From positions 1-34,042 of IMG/VR virus record IMGVR_UViG_3300037502_001594: 34,042 bases of DNA, one strand, 5' to 3'. The stretch's first letter is position 1. Every line of letters starts with the position of its first letter. Shown here one piece after another: positions 13,822-21,262 of the stretch. A program made the position numbers and the translations under genes. Under the pieces are notes generated by a model, which saw only the letters and a list, made by a program, of their open reading frames with translations, ran no database searches and was not told the origin of the DNA. The DNA comes from a virus.

Positions 13822-16047
13822 ATGAGCGAACCAAATCAAATCAAAAAGAAGTATCTGGCGCCAGAGGTAATTGATTACTTTGACAACCAGATCGATGCAG
13901 AAAAGGCGAGAATCGATCAAGAGATTCTTGACCGCATAGCTGGCGATGCCGCTTCAGTTCAAAGCGCTAACGCCTACACCGACACAAAGATCGCACAGAT
14001 TCCGTCTGTTGATCTGTCGAACTACTACAATAAATCAGAAGTTGATTCAAAAGACCTTGAGCTGTCTGTTAGAATTGCAGCGCTTGAGCAATATGACCAA
14101 GAATCGGTCTTCGTTGATGCAGTAAATGGCGTTGACGAGCCGGGGCGCGGAACGATGCTTCGTCCGTTCAAGACGATCAACTATGCTTACTCTCAAGTGC
14201 CTTCTCTCGGCAACCCTTCTAACACCTCTTACAATGCAAACGTCGGTAAGTTTATTACCGAAAAGCTGGTGTTTAGACTTGCTCCTGGAACTTACAACGA
14301 GAACGTTGTTCTCGGATTCAAGCGCGCTCGCGTTGCCCTTCTCGGTAATGGAGTCACCATTACTGGCGATGTTCGTATGGAAGCAAAAATGGCCGATTTC
14401 CCTGCAAGCTCTTTGCGCGGATCGACCATGGCGGCGTCTTTCCCTGCTCCGTGGACTGGATGGACCTCTGGGGTTCAACAGTGCTTTGAGATCGCTGGCG
14501 AGGCTGGAGGCGGTCTTGAGTCTGATCCTACCTCGAACACGGTCCAGATCACTGGGCTGACTTCTTTGGTGTTTGCAGAAGCGTCCATGACCGGACCTCA
14601 GTGGGATTCGGCTTTCGGTACATTCTTTTGCAACGTCAGAAGCGCGTCCTTGAATCGTGGTGTGGTTGCTGCTACTCAGCACTCTGCCGCTACTCCTAGC
14701 ATGACGGAAGTGCTTTTCGAGATCGACTCGGCTCGGATTGGTTCTGAGCTTTCGGTTCGCAATTACTTCGGCGGCGTTCCTCATGGGTACATTGCCAACT
14801 ATGCGACCTGGTCGTCTGCAAACAATGGAACAACCAATAAGGCTCCTACTGGTGCTGTTACGGTCAAAATGCATAATTCGACCATGGCTTCGGTGCTTGG
14901 CCCTCGCCTCACCATCGGAGAGATGGACGGTTGCCGGGTGTACGACATTGACCGCACCATGGGCGGCACTGTTGACAACGGCGCAATCGGTGGGAGCGCA
15001 TCCTCTAGCTATGTCGGGATCGTAAACACTCAGTTCCGCGCATACAGTGGGACGAACGCGCTTCAGCTTGGAGCCTCCTCGGGGACTTCCAGGCTGAAAA
15101 TCGACTCGGTTTCCTACACTACGCTCGCGTTTAGCCGAAACAGCTCTGGCGTTTTGTCTGCTCGCAGCTTGGTACTGGGTGGAACCGTTTTCGATTTCCT
15201 CGATGACGCTCGGAGCATTTTCGTAAATGATCCGGCCACTAATTACTCGAGAACAGATTCAAGCGTCAATGCCGCCCTTGAAGGAATTGATGCCGCTCTC
15301 GGACTCAAGGCGAATCAGTCGTCTATTTCGGCGATCGAGTCCAATGTGTCCTCGCTTCAGTCTGGTCTGGCTCAAGAGATCCTTGATCGTCAGGCTGGCG
15401 ATGTTTCCTCTCTGAACGCTGCAAAGGCTCACGCTGACGCGGCTGTTCTGGTGGAGAAGAACAGGGCAGAAGGTATCGAGGCTGGGCTTCAGTCTGCAAT
15501 CAACACCGAGAAGGGCCGGATCGACGCGATCCTTAGCGCTTCTCAGGCAGACAAGGACTCGTTCGCTGAGATCGTTGCGCTGATCAACTCGGTTGATCTC
15601 GAAAACGATAACGCGCTTGCCTATGTTGTGGCAAGTCTTCAAGGTGCTGATGCAGCTCTCGATGGACGCCTTGATACTGCCGAGGGAGAGATCGACGCGC
15701 TTCAGTCTGGCCTTGCTCAGGAGCTCATCGACCGCGCTGCTGGTGATTCTGCTCTTGATGCTAGGATCGTAGCTCTCGAGACCGCGCCTCCTGGAATGAT
15801 CGCCCACAAAATGAGCGCGATCACCGTTAGCGCATCCGAGCTCTCTTACATCGACTGCGAACATCAGGCAAAGCCGATGAGCCTTCATGTGTTCGTCGGT
15901 CGTCTGGCCGTTCATGAAGGGGTGGATTATACCGTCTCTGTTGTGGGTGGAAAGACTCGTATCACCTGGGCCGGAAGCCTTGTTAATCCGTCCGGGGTCG
16001 AGTCGATCGAACTCGGAGACCGGGTTTACATCTCTTACATGAGATAA
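13822..16047 (+). CDS. Large head/neck fibre-like protein
   Basis: A 741-residue fibrous protein. Residues 10-90 are coiled coil with QEILDRIAGD; 95-190 contain FVDAVNGVDEPGRGTML and FRLAPGTYNENVVL, the start of a pectate-lyase-like beta-helix; residues 190-480 are rich in Ser, Thr, Asn and Gly as in the helix body. From 480 on come Ala/Gln/Asp-rich coiled-coil repeats (LQSGLAQEILDRQAGD and LQSGLAQELIDRAAGD) and a terminal beta domain (EGVDYTVSV, VYISYMR) shared with the previous gene. The plan, shaft plus receptor-like tip, is that of a virion fibre. Its place between the capsid genes and the neck is unusual. Carbohydrate binding or cleavage is possible but no catalytic residues can be assigned. 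Confidence 0.68.
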   Translation: MSEPNQIKKKYLAPEVIDYFDNQIDAEKARIDQEILDRIAGDAASVQSANAYTDTKIAQIPSVDLSNYYNKSEVDSKDLELSVRIAALEQYDQESVFVDAVNGVDEPGRGTMLRPFKTINYAYSQVPSLGNPSNTSYNANVGKFITEKLVFRLAPGTYNENVVLGFKRARVALLGNGVTITGDVRMEAKMADFPASSLRGSTMAASFPAPWTGWTSGVQQCFEIAGEAGGGLESDPTSNTVQITGLTSLVFAEASMTGPQWDSAFGTFFCNVRSASLNRGVVAATQHSAATPSMTEVLFEIDSARIGSELSVRNYFGGVPHGYIANYATWSSANNGTTNKAPTGAVTVKMHNSTMASVLGPRLTIGEMDGCRVYDIDRTMGGTVDNGAIGGSASSSYVGIVNTQFRAYSGTNALQLGASSGTSRLKIDSVSYTTLAFSRNSSGVLSARSLVLGGTVFDFLDDARSIFVNDPATNYSRTDSSVNAALEGIDAALGLKANQSSISAIESNVSSLQSGLAQEILDRQAGDVSSLNAAKAHADAAVLVEKNRAEGIEAGLQSAINTEKGRIDAILSASQADKDSFAEIVALINSVDLENDNALAYVVASLQGADAALDGRLDTAEGEIDALQSGLAQELIDRAAGDSALDARIVALETAPPGMIAHKMSAITVSASELSYIDCEHQAKPMSLHVFVGRLAVHEGVDYTVSVVGGKTRITWAGSLVNPSGVESIELGDRVYISYMR
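15355..15402 (+). repeat. Coiled-coil repeat, copy 1
   Basis: 48 bases coding for LQSGLAQEILDRQAGD, matched by a second copy 345 bases downstream (15700-15747, LQSGLAQELIDRAAGD). A third, partial copy lies near the gene start (13918-13947, QEILDRIAGD). The copies differ at many third bases, so the repeat is old and kept at protein level. Confidence 0.75.
15700..15747 (+). repeat. Coiled-coil repeat, copy 2
   Basis: Second copy of the 16-residue shaft repeat of the fibre gene, in the same frame as copy 1 and before the C-terminal beta domain. Confidence 0.75.
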
Positions 16048-16051
16048 ACTG

Positions 16052-16091
16052 TTGAAACTGGTGGCCCCTCCGCTACGATGTGGTGGAGGGG
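16052..16091 (+). promoter_or_regulatory. Promoter candidate inside a GC-rich hairpin
   Basis: TTGAAA (16052-16057), 16-bp spacing and TACGAT (16074-16079) resemble a sigma-70 promoter. CCCCTCC (16065-16071) and GGAGGGG (16085-16091) form a hairpin whose loop holds the -10. The hairpin lacks a T-run. This could start a separate neck and tail transcript after the fibre gene. Confidence 0.45.
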
Positions 16092-16112
16092 TTCACTTCA
16101 AAAGGGGAAAGA

Positions 16113-16823
16113 ATGGCTAACATTTTCGGAAATCTCGAGCTAGAAGCGGTAGTCCAGACCAAGGATAAAACCAGACTAAACGCTTCCAAGTCATTCTCTC
16201 CTAAGGGCGAACAGCCTATCGACCAGGTAAAGATTAGCCCGGAGACAGGTGTGGCCCTGATCGCGGTCCATGGCGCAGGCAACCCGAAGGACTGGTTCCT
16301 CGATTGGGAATACGCTACCGCAGGCACGAAGACCGTGACTCTCGAGATCAAGGCCGGGCCTCACACTGTAACTTTTACACGGACAATCGAGGTCGTGACT
16401 CCAGAGCAGGATAAGCTGTTCTCGAAGGACTCGGACCTGATCCAGTTCGAGCCTGATATTCTCAAGTGGCTTCCGGCTGGAAAGAGCACGTATAACAATA
16501 TCCACCGCAACGCTCAATACCTGATCATCGACTGGCTGGATTCGATCCGGGTCTGGCGCACGGACGGGACGAAGCTCACGAAGGCCGACCTTTCCCTCAC
16601 AGATGACTTGAAACAGCTCTCGATTTACATGACACTCGAACTCATCTTTATGAGCATTTCAAATCAAGTCGACGATGTGTTTCTGAACAAGGCTAGAATG
16701 TACGGACAGAAGGCGCTCTTGGTACAGGGCCGTGGCAGGATCCAGGCTGATTTAAACGGCAACGGTACGCTGGACACTGGTGAAGCTGCTGACCTGCGCT
16801 CCTTCACACTGGTGCGTCGATGA
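16113..16823 (+). CDS. Neck or head-tail connector candidate with an EF-hand-like loop
   Basis: A 236-residue protein. The ATG at 16113 is chosen because AAAAGGGGAAAG lies just upstream; the open frame extends earlier without support. Residues 1-95 look like an immunoglobulin-type beta sandwich (ALIAVHGAG, TKTVTLEIKAG), 110-195 are helical (DLIQFEPDILKWL, YLIIDWLDSIRVW) as in phage head-tail connector adaptors. Residues 213-224, DLNGNGTLDTGE, match the 12-residue EF-hand/dockerin calcium loop with Asp1, Asn3, Asn5, Asp9 and Glu12. It overlaps the next gene by ATGA. Connector role is inferred from position between head and tail genes. Confidence 0.55.
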   Translation: MANIFGNLELEAVVQTKDKTRLNASKSFSPKGEQPIDQVKISPETGVALIAVHGAGNPKDWFLDWEYATAGTKTVTLEIKAGPHTVTFTRTIEVVTPEQDKLFSKDSDLIQFEPDILKWLPAGKSTYNNIHRNAQYLIIDWLDSIRVWRTDGTKLTKADLSLTDDLKQLSIYMTLELIFMSISNQVDDVFLNKARMYGQKALLVQGRGRIQADLNGNGTLDTGEAADLRSFTLVRR

Positions 16824-17254
16824 GTCTCACGGCGGTTCGTCCCTACGTAACTGCCAGGATGACCGAGCTCGGATACGTCGAGCACACGGATCCATTCAAC
16901 GATCAGAACATCCCATCAGCTATTATCGACGGGGCTTTCCACCAAGCCATGCTCGAGATCAGTGGCGTGGAAAAGAACAATGAGGCGCAGGGTGTCGAGG
17001 TTCCGGTCAGGATCAAGGCCTTCTTCAAAGGCTACCGGACGCCAGAGGAGGCGCTGGACCAGTCGATCATCAAGTCCGAGGAGATCGTGGTAGGGATGCT
17101 CCGGGCCGAGAACTTCTTCAATTTTAGCCCAGCCATCACGGGGGTCTTCCTTGACTCACTGAGCTTTGAACCCTACGATGAGGAAAGCAACGATAACACG
17201 ATCCAAGTGGTTTTCGTGTTTCGGTTCAAGGTTTGGATCTGCGTCCAGAACTAA
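16820..17254 (+). CDS. Tail terminator/neck protein candidate
   Basis: A 144-residue alpha/beta protein directly before the major tail protein gene, the usual place of the tail terminator that caps the tube and joins it to the head. It starts with a helix (VRPYVTARMTELGY) and shows four strands, with VPVRIKAFFKGYRTP in the middle and IQVVFVFRFKVWI at the end, the alternating pattern of tail-terminator folds. It is translated by ATGA overlap with the connector candidate. Assignment rests on size, order and pattern. Confidence 0.58.
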   Translation: MSLTAVRPYVTARMTELGYVEHTDPFNDQNIPSAIIDGAFHQAMLEISGVEKNNEAQGVEVPVRIKAFFKGYRTPEEALDQSIIKSEEIVVGMLRAENFFNFSPAITGVFLDSLSFEPYDEESNDNTIQVVFVFRFKVWICVQN

Positions 17255-17281
17255 AAACGAAAGCCCAAAGGAGGGGTAATC

Positions 17282-18214
17282 ATGGCCTGCAATTCTAATA
17301 AGTATAACCTCGGGATCCGGAATATCATTCTCGGATCTGATCGTCCTCAAAAGTTCTGCGTCTTCACAAAGGCTGACGAGTCGGACTCCCTCGATGGGAA
17401 GTTCTTCGTCGTTCACGAGCCAGTGAGCCAGGCAAAGCACTATTTCTGGTTTAACACCTCCGGCGGCTCTGCTGTCGATCCTGCTGTTCCGAATGCAACT
17501 GGGCACGCTGTTGCTATTGCTACCGGAGCTCCGAAGAACACCGTGGCGACCGCCCTCCAGCTTGTCATGGACGCGCTCGCATGGATGACCGCTTCTGTTT
17601 CTGGAAACGAAGTAGAGTGTTACATGACCGCAGACGGCTACGCTTATGAAGCTCGGGACGCTCTAGATCCTCTCAAGAAGACTGGCTTCTCGATCACCGT
17701 CGCTCAGTTCGGCTCTGTCGCTACTGACCTCGGTGGAACTAACGGCGATATCACCTTCACCGTTACAGAGCAGACCAAGGAGATCAAGGCTCCTCAGACT
17801 GGCGACTTCGTCCTGGCTGAGATTCGCCGTGGCGCTTCTGTGTCTGCTTCGTTCGAGCTGAAAGACTCCTCGGTTGAGTCCATCCGTCGGGCGCTTAACT
17901 TCTACGGAAGCACCGTTGTTACCGACGACGCCGCTTCTGAGGTGATCTCTGGCTACGGCTCTTCGAACCTGTTCAAGTCGACCGACGACGTGGCTGATAA
18001 GCTCGTATTCCGTCCGACTGACAAGGCCGCAGACGCTGACGCTTCCGAAGACTTCACTATCCACAAGTGCAAGCTGAAGCTGGGCGAGCAGACCTTCTCG
18101 GCTGAGAACGAGTACATCCTGCCTATCGAAGCTATCGGCTACCTCGACAGCTCGAAGTCTGGATTCGCTAACCTGTTCTCCTACGGAGACGCGTCGGCTC
18201 TTCCTGAAGCATAA
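17282..18214 (+). CDS. Major tail (tube) protein
   Basis: Stacks in hexameric rings to build the tail tube. The 310-residue protein follows the terminator candidate and precedes the tail-assembly chaperones and tape measure, exactly where the tube gene lies in siphoviruses. A near-perfect Shine-Dalgarno (AAAGGAGGGG) and optimised codons indicate high expression. It is beta-rich with GTNGDITFTVTEQT near 153-166 and SFELKDSSVESIRRALNF near 194-211. Residues 45-125 (HYFWFNTSGGSAVDP and on) look like an inserted domain of the kind seen in many tail proteins. No sheath gene is present, which supports a non-contractile tail. Confidence 0.78.
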   Translation: MACNSNKYNLGIRNIILGSDRPQKFCVFTKADESDSLDGKFFVVHEPVSQAKHYFWFNTSGGSAVDPAVPNATGHAVAIATGAPKNTVATALQLVMDALAWMTASVSGNEVECYMTADGYAYEARDALDPLKKTGFSITVAQFGSVATDLGGTNGDITFTVTEQTKEIKAPQTGDFVLAEIRRGASVSASFELKDSSVESIRRALNFYGSTVVTDDAASEVISGYGSSNLFKSTDDVADKLVFRPTDKAADADASEDFTIHKCKLKLGEQTFSAENEYILPIEAIGYLDSSKSGFANLFSYGDASALPEA

Positions 18215-18228
18215 TCTAAGGGGATCTA

Positions 18229-18495
18229 ATGGAGTTCGTTGCTAAGAAGAAAATGCTCAAGGTTACCATCGGAGGGGTGTCTCACGAGATGAGATGCCCC
18301 ACCATTGGGGAGCGCCAGGAGTTCTTGGAAAAGCTCAAGGCCGTGAAGCCAGAAGACGCGATCAGCGCTTACGCAGACTGGTATTCCGGCCTGGGCCTTC
18401 CGAAAGAGGCGCTCTATTCCTTCGACGCTGACGACTTCTTCGAGTTCCTGGACTTCGTCTCGAATCCAAAAAAAAAGCCTCTGAACTCGACCTGA
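18229..18495 (+). CDS. Tail assembly chaperone, short form (lambda G-like)
   Basis: An 88-residue protein between the tube and tape-measure genes; such chaperones coat the tape measure during tail assembly. It begins with a small beta sheet (KMLKVTIGGVSHEMRCPT) followed by helices and ends with NPKKKPLNST just after a run of nine A. The run holds A AAA AAG in phase, so part of the ribosomes would slip back one base and continue into the next frame to make a longer fusion, as in lambda G/GT. AAGGGG precedes the ATG. Confidence 0.8.
   Translation: MEFVAKKKMLKVTIGGVSHEMRCPTIGERQEFLEKLKAVKPEDAISAYADWYSGLGLPKEALYSFDADDFFEFLDFVSNPKKKPLNST
18471..18477 (+). other. Programmed -1 ribosomal frameshift site (A AAA AAG)
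   Basis: The heptamer sits in the correct phase (codons AAA AAG in the zero frame) within nine consecutive A. After a -1 slip the reading continues as KASELDLMKAKL into the downstream frame with no stop, giving a 179-residue fusion. Position and gene order match the tail-chaperone frameshift known from many phages. Confidence 0.85.
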
Positions 18496-18767
18496 TGAAG
18501 GCGAAGCTGGCGCGATTCTACGGATGGTCGCCAGATCAGATTGACTCCCTCGACGTGGTAAGTGCGAATGCTTACTGGCAGTGTATCGACCAGATCGAGG
18601 CTGGCGAGGTTCTGATGTCGTTCACAGTGCAGGACTACCCGAACTTGACGCAGGACAAAAGGGAAGCGCTGTTCAAAAAGTTTGAAAAGCGTCTCAATCC
18701 CGTGAGAAAATCCGAAGGAAAGAAGCTCACGAACAAAGAGCTCATGGACATTCTTAGCCGACGATAA
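18495..18767 (+). CDS. Tail assembly chaperone, T part (made by -1 frameshift)
   Basis: A 90-codon frame that starts with an ATG in a poor initiation context inside the end of the short chaperone frame, and is open upstream as far as the slippery site. It is therefore best read as the C-terminal extension of the fusion product, which would bind the tube protein while the N-terminal part coats the tape measure. The segment is helical (LARFYGWSPDQIDSLD, EALFKKFEKRL) and ends basic (NKELMDILSRR). Independent translation is possible but not needed. Confidence 0.8.
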   Translation: MKAKLARFYGWSPDQIDSLDVVSANAYWQCIDQIEAGEVLMSFTVQDYPNLTQDKREALFKKFEKRLNPVRKSEGKKLTNKELMDILSRR

Positions 18768-18775
18768 GGAAATCA

Positions 18776-20485
18776 ATGGCAGACCAGAAGATCGAACTCG
18801 AATTAGTGTTAGACGACGGCTCAGTGAAACGGGCCTTCGCGACCGTCCGCAAGGAGGCCGAGGACACTGGTTCCGCGTTTGGTAACGCCTTTTCTGTAAA
18901 GGGACTGGCTGACTTCTCGGCTGGAATCAACCTAGCAACTCGGGCAGTTACGCTTCTAAAAGAAACAGCACAGGCCTTGTTTAATGAAGTATTGGCTGGC
19001 GAGAAAATCGACGCCATCAATAGGCGTTTCGAGATCCTGGCTCAACAGCAGAACGCGAACGCTGAGGCCCTTGCTTTTGGCATCTCTCGAGCCGTTGGTG
19101 GAACGGTTGATCTTGAGGAGGCTTTACAGGCCACCAGCCGAAGCCTGATTAACCTTCAGACCGGGGTGGGCCAGCTTCCAGCATTGTTCGAGGTCGCTCG
19201 TAAGTCTGCCGCGGCTTTCGGTGGCGATACCATCTCGAACTTCGAGCGGATCCAGCAGGCTGTCATTACCGGAAACACTCGGGCGCTTCGCGAGGTTGGT
19301 CTGGTTGTAAATGCAGATGTTGCCTATCAGCGCCTTGCCGACTCGCTTGGTGTAACGGTTAAGGAGTTGACCGAGGCCGGAAAACAGCAGGCGATCTTAA
19401 ACGAGGTTCTCCGATTCGGTGAGCAGAACCTAAAGAACATCACATCGAGCATTGAGCCCGTGAACCAGTCGATCAAGCGCCTCGGCGTATCGTTTGGCGA
19501 GGTGGCAGACACTGTCGCGGTAGCATCGAACAAGGCGTTCGGACCAACACTCAAGGGCTTCCTTGATAACGTCACAAGCGGACTAGAGAGCTTCAACGTC
19601 AGGATCAAACAGGCCTTCGGATTCGAGACGCTGTCGGCTGCCGAGAATGTCCGGCTTCTGACCGATGAACTCGCGAGGCTCGAAGCTCTCAGGGCTCAGG
19701 AGGCGGGCCTTGCCAATAGTGCCGAGACTGTCGCCGCGCTTGATATCCAGATCGCAAAGCTGAAAGAAAAGCTCGTTGTCGATCAAGAGCTCGCGATGGA
19801 GCAGGAGAAGAAGAACCAGGCCGATCTTCTCGATATCCAGAACACTGCCAGCAAAGTCGCTTTAACTAACCAGCTCACTCAAGCTCAGATCGAAGGCAGA
19901 GCAGCTCTCGATGAATACACGAAGCTACAAGTTCAAGCGGCTAACCAGGCCAAGCAAAGCGCCGATCAGTTAAATGGAGCCATCAAATCTGCTCTCGTGA
20001 ACGCTATCGCACAGGGTGTCCAGGGTATGGCGATGGCCCTCGTAAAGGGTGAGAACGTCCTTTCGTCATTTGGTAAGACCATTCTCGGCATCTTTGCTGA
20101 CCTCGCAATTCAGACCGGTACGATCTTGATCGGTATCGGCTTGGGTCTCGATGCGCTCAAAACCCTAAGCGGATTCGCTGCTGTCGCAGCTGGTATCGGC
20201 TTGGTCGCAATCGGTGGAGTCTTGAAGGCCTTGGCTGGTAGCGGTGGTCCATCTGGAACTAATGAAGGCGTGACTGCCACTGGCGGTGGCGTGGCCTTTA
20301 CTGGAGACACTCAGACGCTGATCCAACAGAACCAACAGGAAGACCTGGTCCGCACTCCTGGGACCGTGGTCAACTTCCAGGTGATGGGCGACATCCTGGA
20401 CAGCTCGGACACTCAGAATCGGATCGTCGCGCTTCTCAATGACGCCATCGACTCGAAGGGCGCAGTCGTTAGGGGGATGGCTTAA
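18776..20485 (+). CDS. Tape measure protein
   Basis: Sets tail length and leaves through the tube at infection. The 569 residues begin with a polar helical part, continue with long Ala/Gln/Glu-rich helices (LTDELARLEALRAQEAG, then ALDIQIAKLKEKLV), and carry hydrophobic segments at about 445-485 (ILGIFADLAIQTGTILIGIG and the following Gly/Ala-rich span) that could cross the host membrane. It ends with Gly/Ser/Thr linkers and a short beta part. At roughly 0.15 nm per residue this predicts a short tail of about 80-90 nm (rule of thumb, not measured). It lies directly after the chaperones, with AAGGA before the ATG. Confidence 0.85.
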   Translation: MADQKIELELVLDDGSVKRAFATVRKEAEDTGSAFGNAFSVKGLADFSAGINLATRAVTLLKETAQALFNEVLAGEKIDAINRRFEILAQQQNANAEALAFGISRAVGGTVDLEEALQATSRSLINLQTGVGQLPALFEVARKSAAAFGGDTISNFERIQQAVITGNTRALREVGLVVNADVAYQRLADSLGVTVKELTEAGKQQAILNEVLRFGEQNLKNITSSIEPVNQSIKRLGVSFGEVADTVAVASNKAFGPTLKGFLDNVTSGLESFNVRIKQAFGFETLSAAENVRLLTDELARLEALRAQEAGLANSAETVAALDIQIAKLKEKLVVDQELAMEQEKKNQADLLDIQNTASKVALTNQLTQAQIEGRAALDEYTKLQVQAANQAKQSADQLNGAIKSALVNAIAQGVQGMAMALVKGENVLSSFGKTILGIFADLAIQTGTILIGIGLGLDALKTLSGFAAVAAGIGLVAIGGVLKALAGSGGPSGTNEGVTATGGGVAFTGDTQTLIQQNQQEDLVRTPGTVVNFQVMGDILDSSDTQNRIVALLNDAIDSKGAVVRGMA

Positions 20486-21262
20486 ATGGCTTTGCTTACT
20501 CGCTCGAAGTTTTATTTTGGGGTCCAGATCGATTCAGACAACAACATCCTTGATATCGACGAAGGAACGGGGGTCGTATCTGTCGCTCTTGCTGTTAAGG
20601 CTTACTCGCCCAGTGAGATCGCAGTCGCTCTCTCTTCGGCGCTGAACTCATCTGGATCCCTAACCTATACAGTCACCCTGAACCGCACCACACGGCTCTT
20701 GAGGATAACGGCCAGTGGGACATTCTCGATCCTTCGATCGTCTGGACCGAATAGCGCCTCCAATATCTATTCGCGCCTGGGCTTTGCCGGGTCTGGAGAT
20801 CTCACTGGCTTCAGTCAATACGACGGGACCACGGCTATCGGCTTCTCATACGAGCCTCAGTTCTATCTGCTCGATTACGTTCCACTTGAGCATAACGTCA
20901 AGAGCGTAAAGGCCTCGATCAATGAGACAGGATCCGGGGCGGTCGAGGTAATCCGGTTCGGCACTAAGCGGTATATGGAGTGCTCGATGGATTTCATCAC
21001 TGACCGGAAGTTCATCGGGGACGACATCTGGACCAGTAACCTGACCGGGATCGCGGACGCGCTTCGGTTCATGGGTTTTGCTATTGAGAAATCGACCATC
21101 GAGTTCATGCCTAACGGATTAGACGTTGCGAACTATTCGAAGCTGGTTTTAGAATCCACGGAAAGCGACTCTCAGGGGACGGGCTTCAAGCTGTTGGAAA
21201 TGATCGACTACGGCGAAGGACTCTACCGGACGGGACGCCTGGTCTTTAGGGAGGTTCTGTGA
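20486..21262 (+). CDS. Distal tail or tail-tip protein candidate
   Basis: A 258-residue beta-rich protein right after the tape measure, where the distal tail protein or tail-tip ring lies in siphoviruses. It contains strand-rich stretches (TGVVSVALAVKAYSP, LTYTVTLNRTTRLLRIT) and FGTKRYMECSMDFITDRKF near 160-178. No exact family is recognised. It abuts the tape measure with no spacer and overlaps the following GTG start (GTGA), so the three are translationally linked. Confidence 0.55.
   Translation: MALLTRSKFYFGVQIDSDNNILDIDEGTGVVSVALAVKAYSPSEIAVALSSALNSSGSLTYTVTLNRTTRLLRITASGTFSILRSSGPNSASNIYSRLGFAGSGDLTGFSQYDGTTAIGFSYEPQFYLLDYVPLEHNVKSVKASINETGSGAVEVIRFGTKRYMECSMDFITDRKFIGDDIWTSNLTGIADALRFMGFAIEKSTIEFMPNGLDVANYSKLVLESTESDSQGTGFKLLEMIDYGEGLYRTGRLVFREVL

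Noticed and set aside
14047-15915. Leftward open frames opposite the fibre gene
   Set aside because: Mirror the repetitive fibre coding sequence; no start signals or recognisable motifs.
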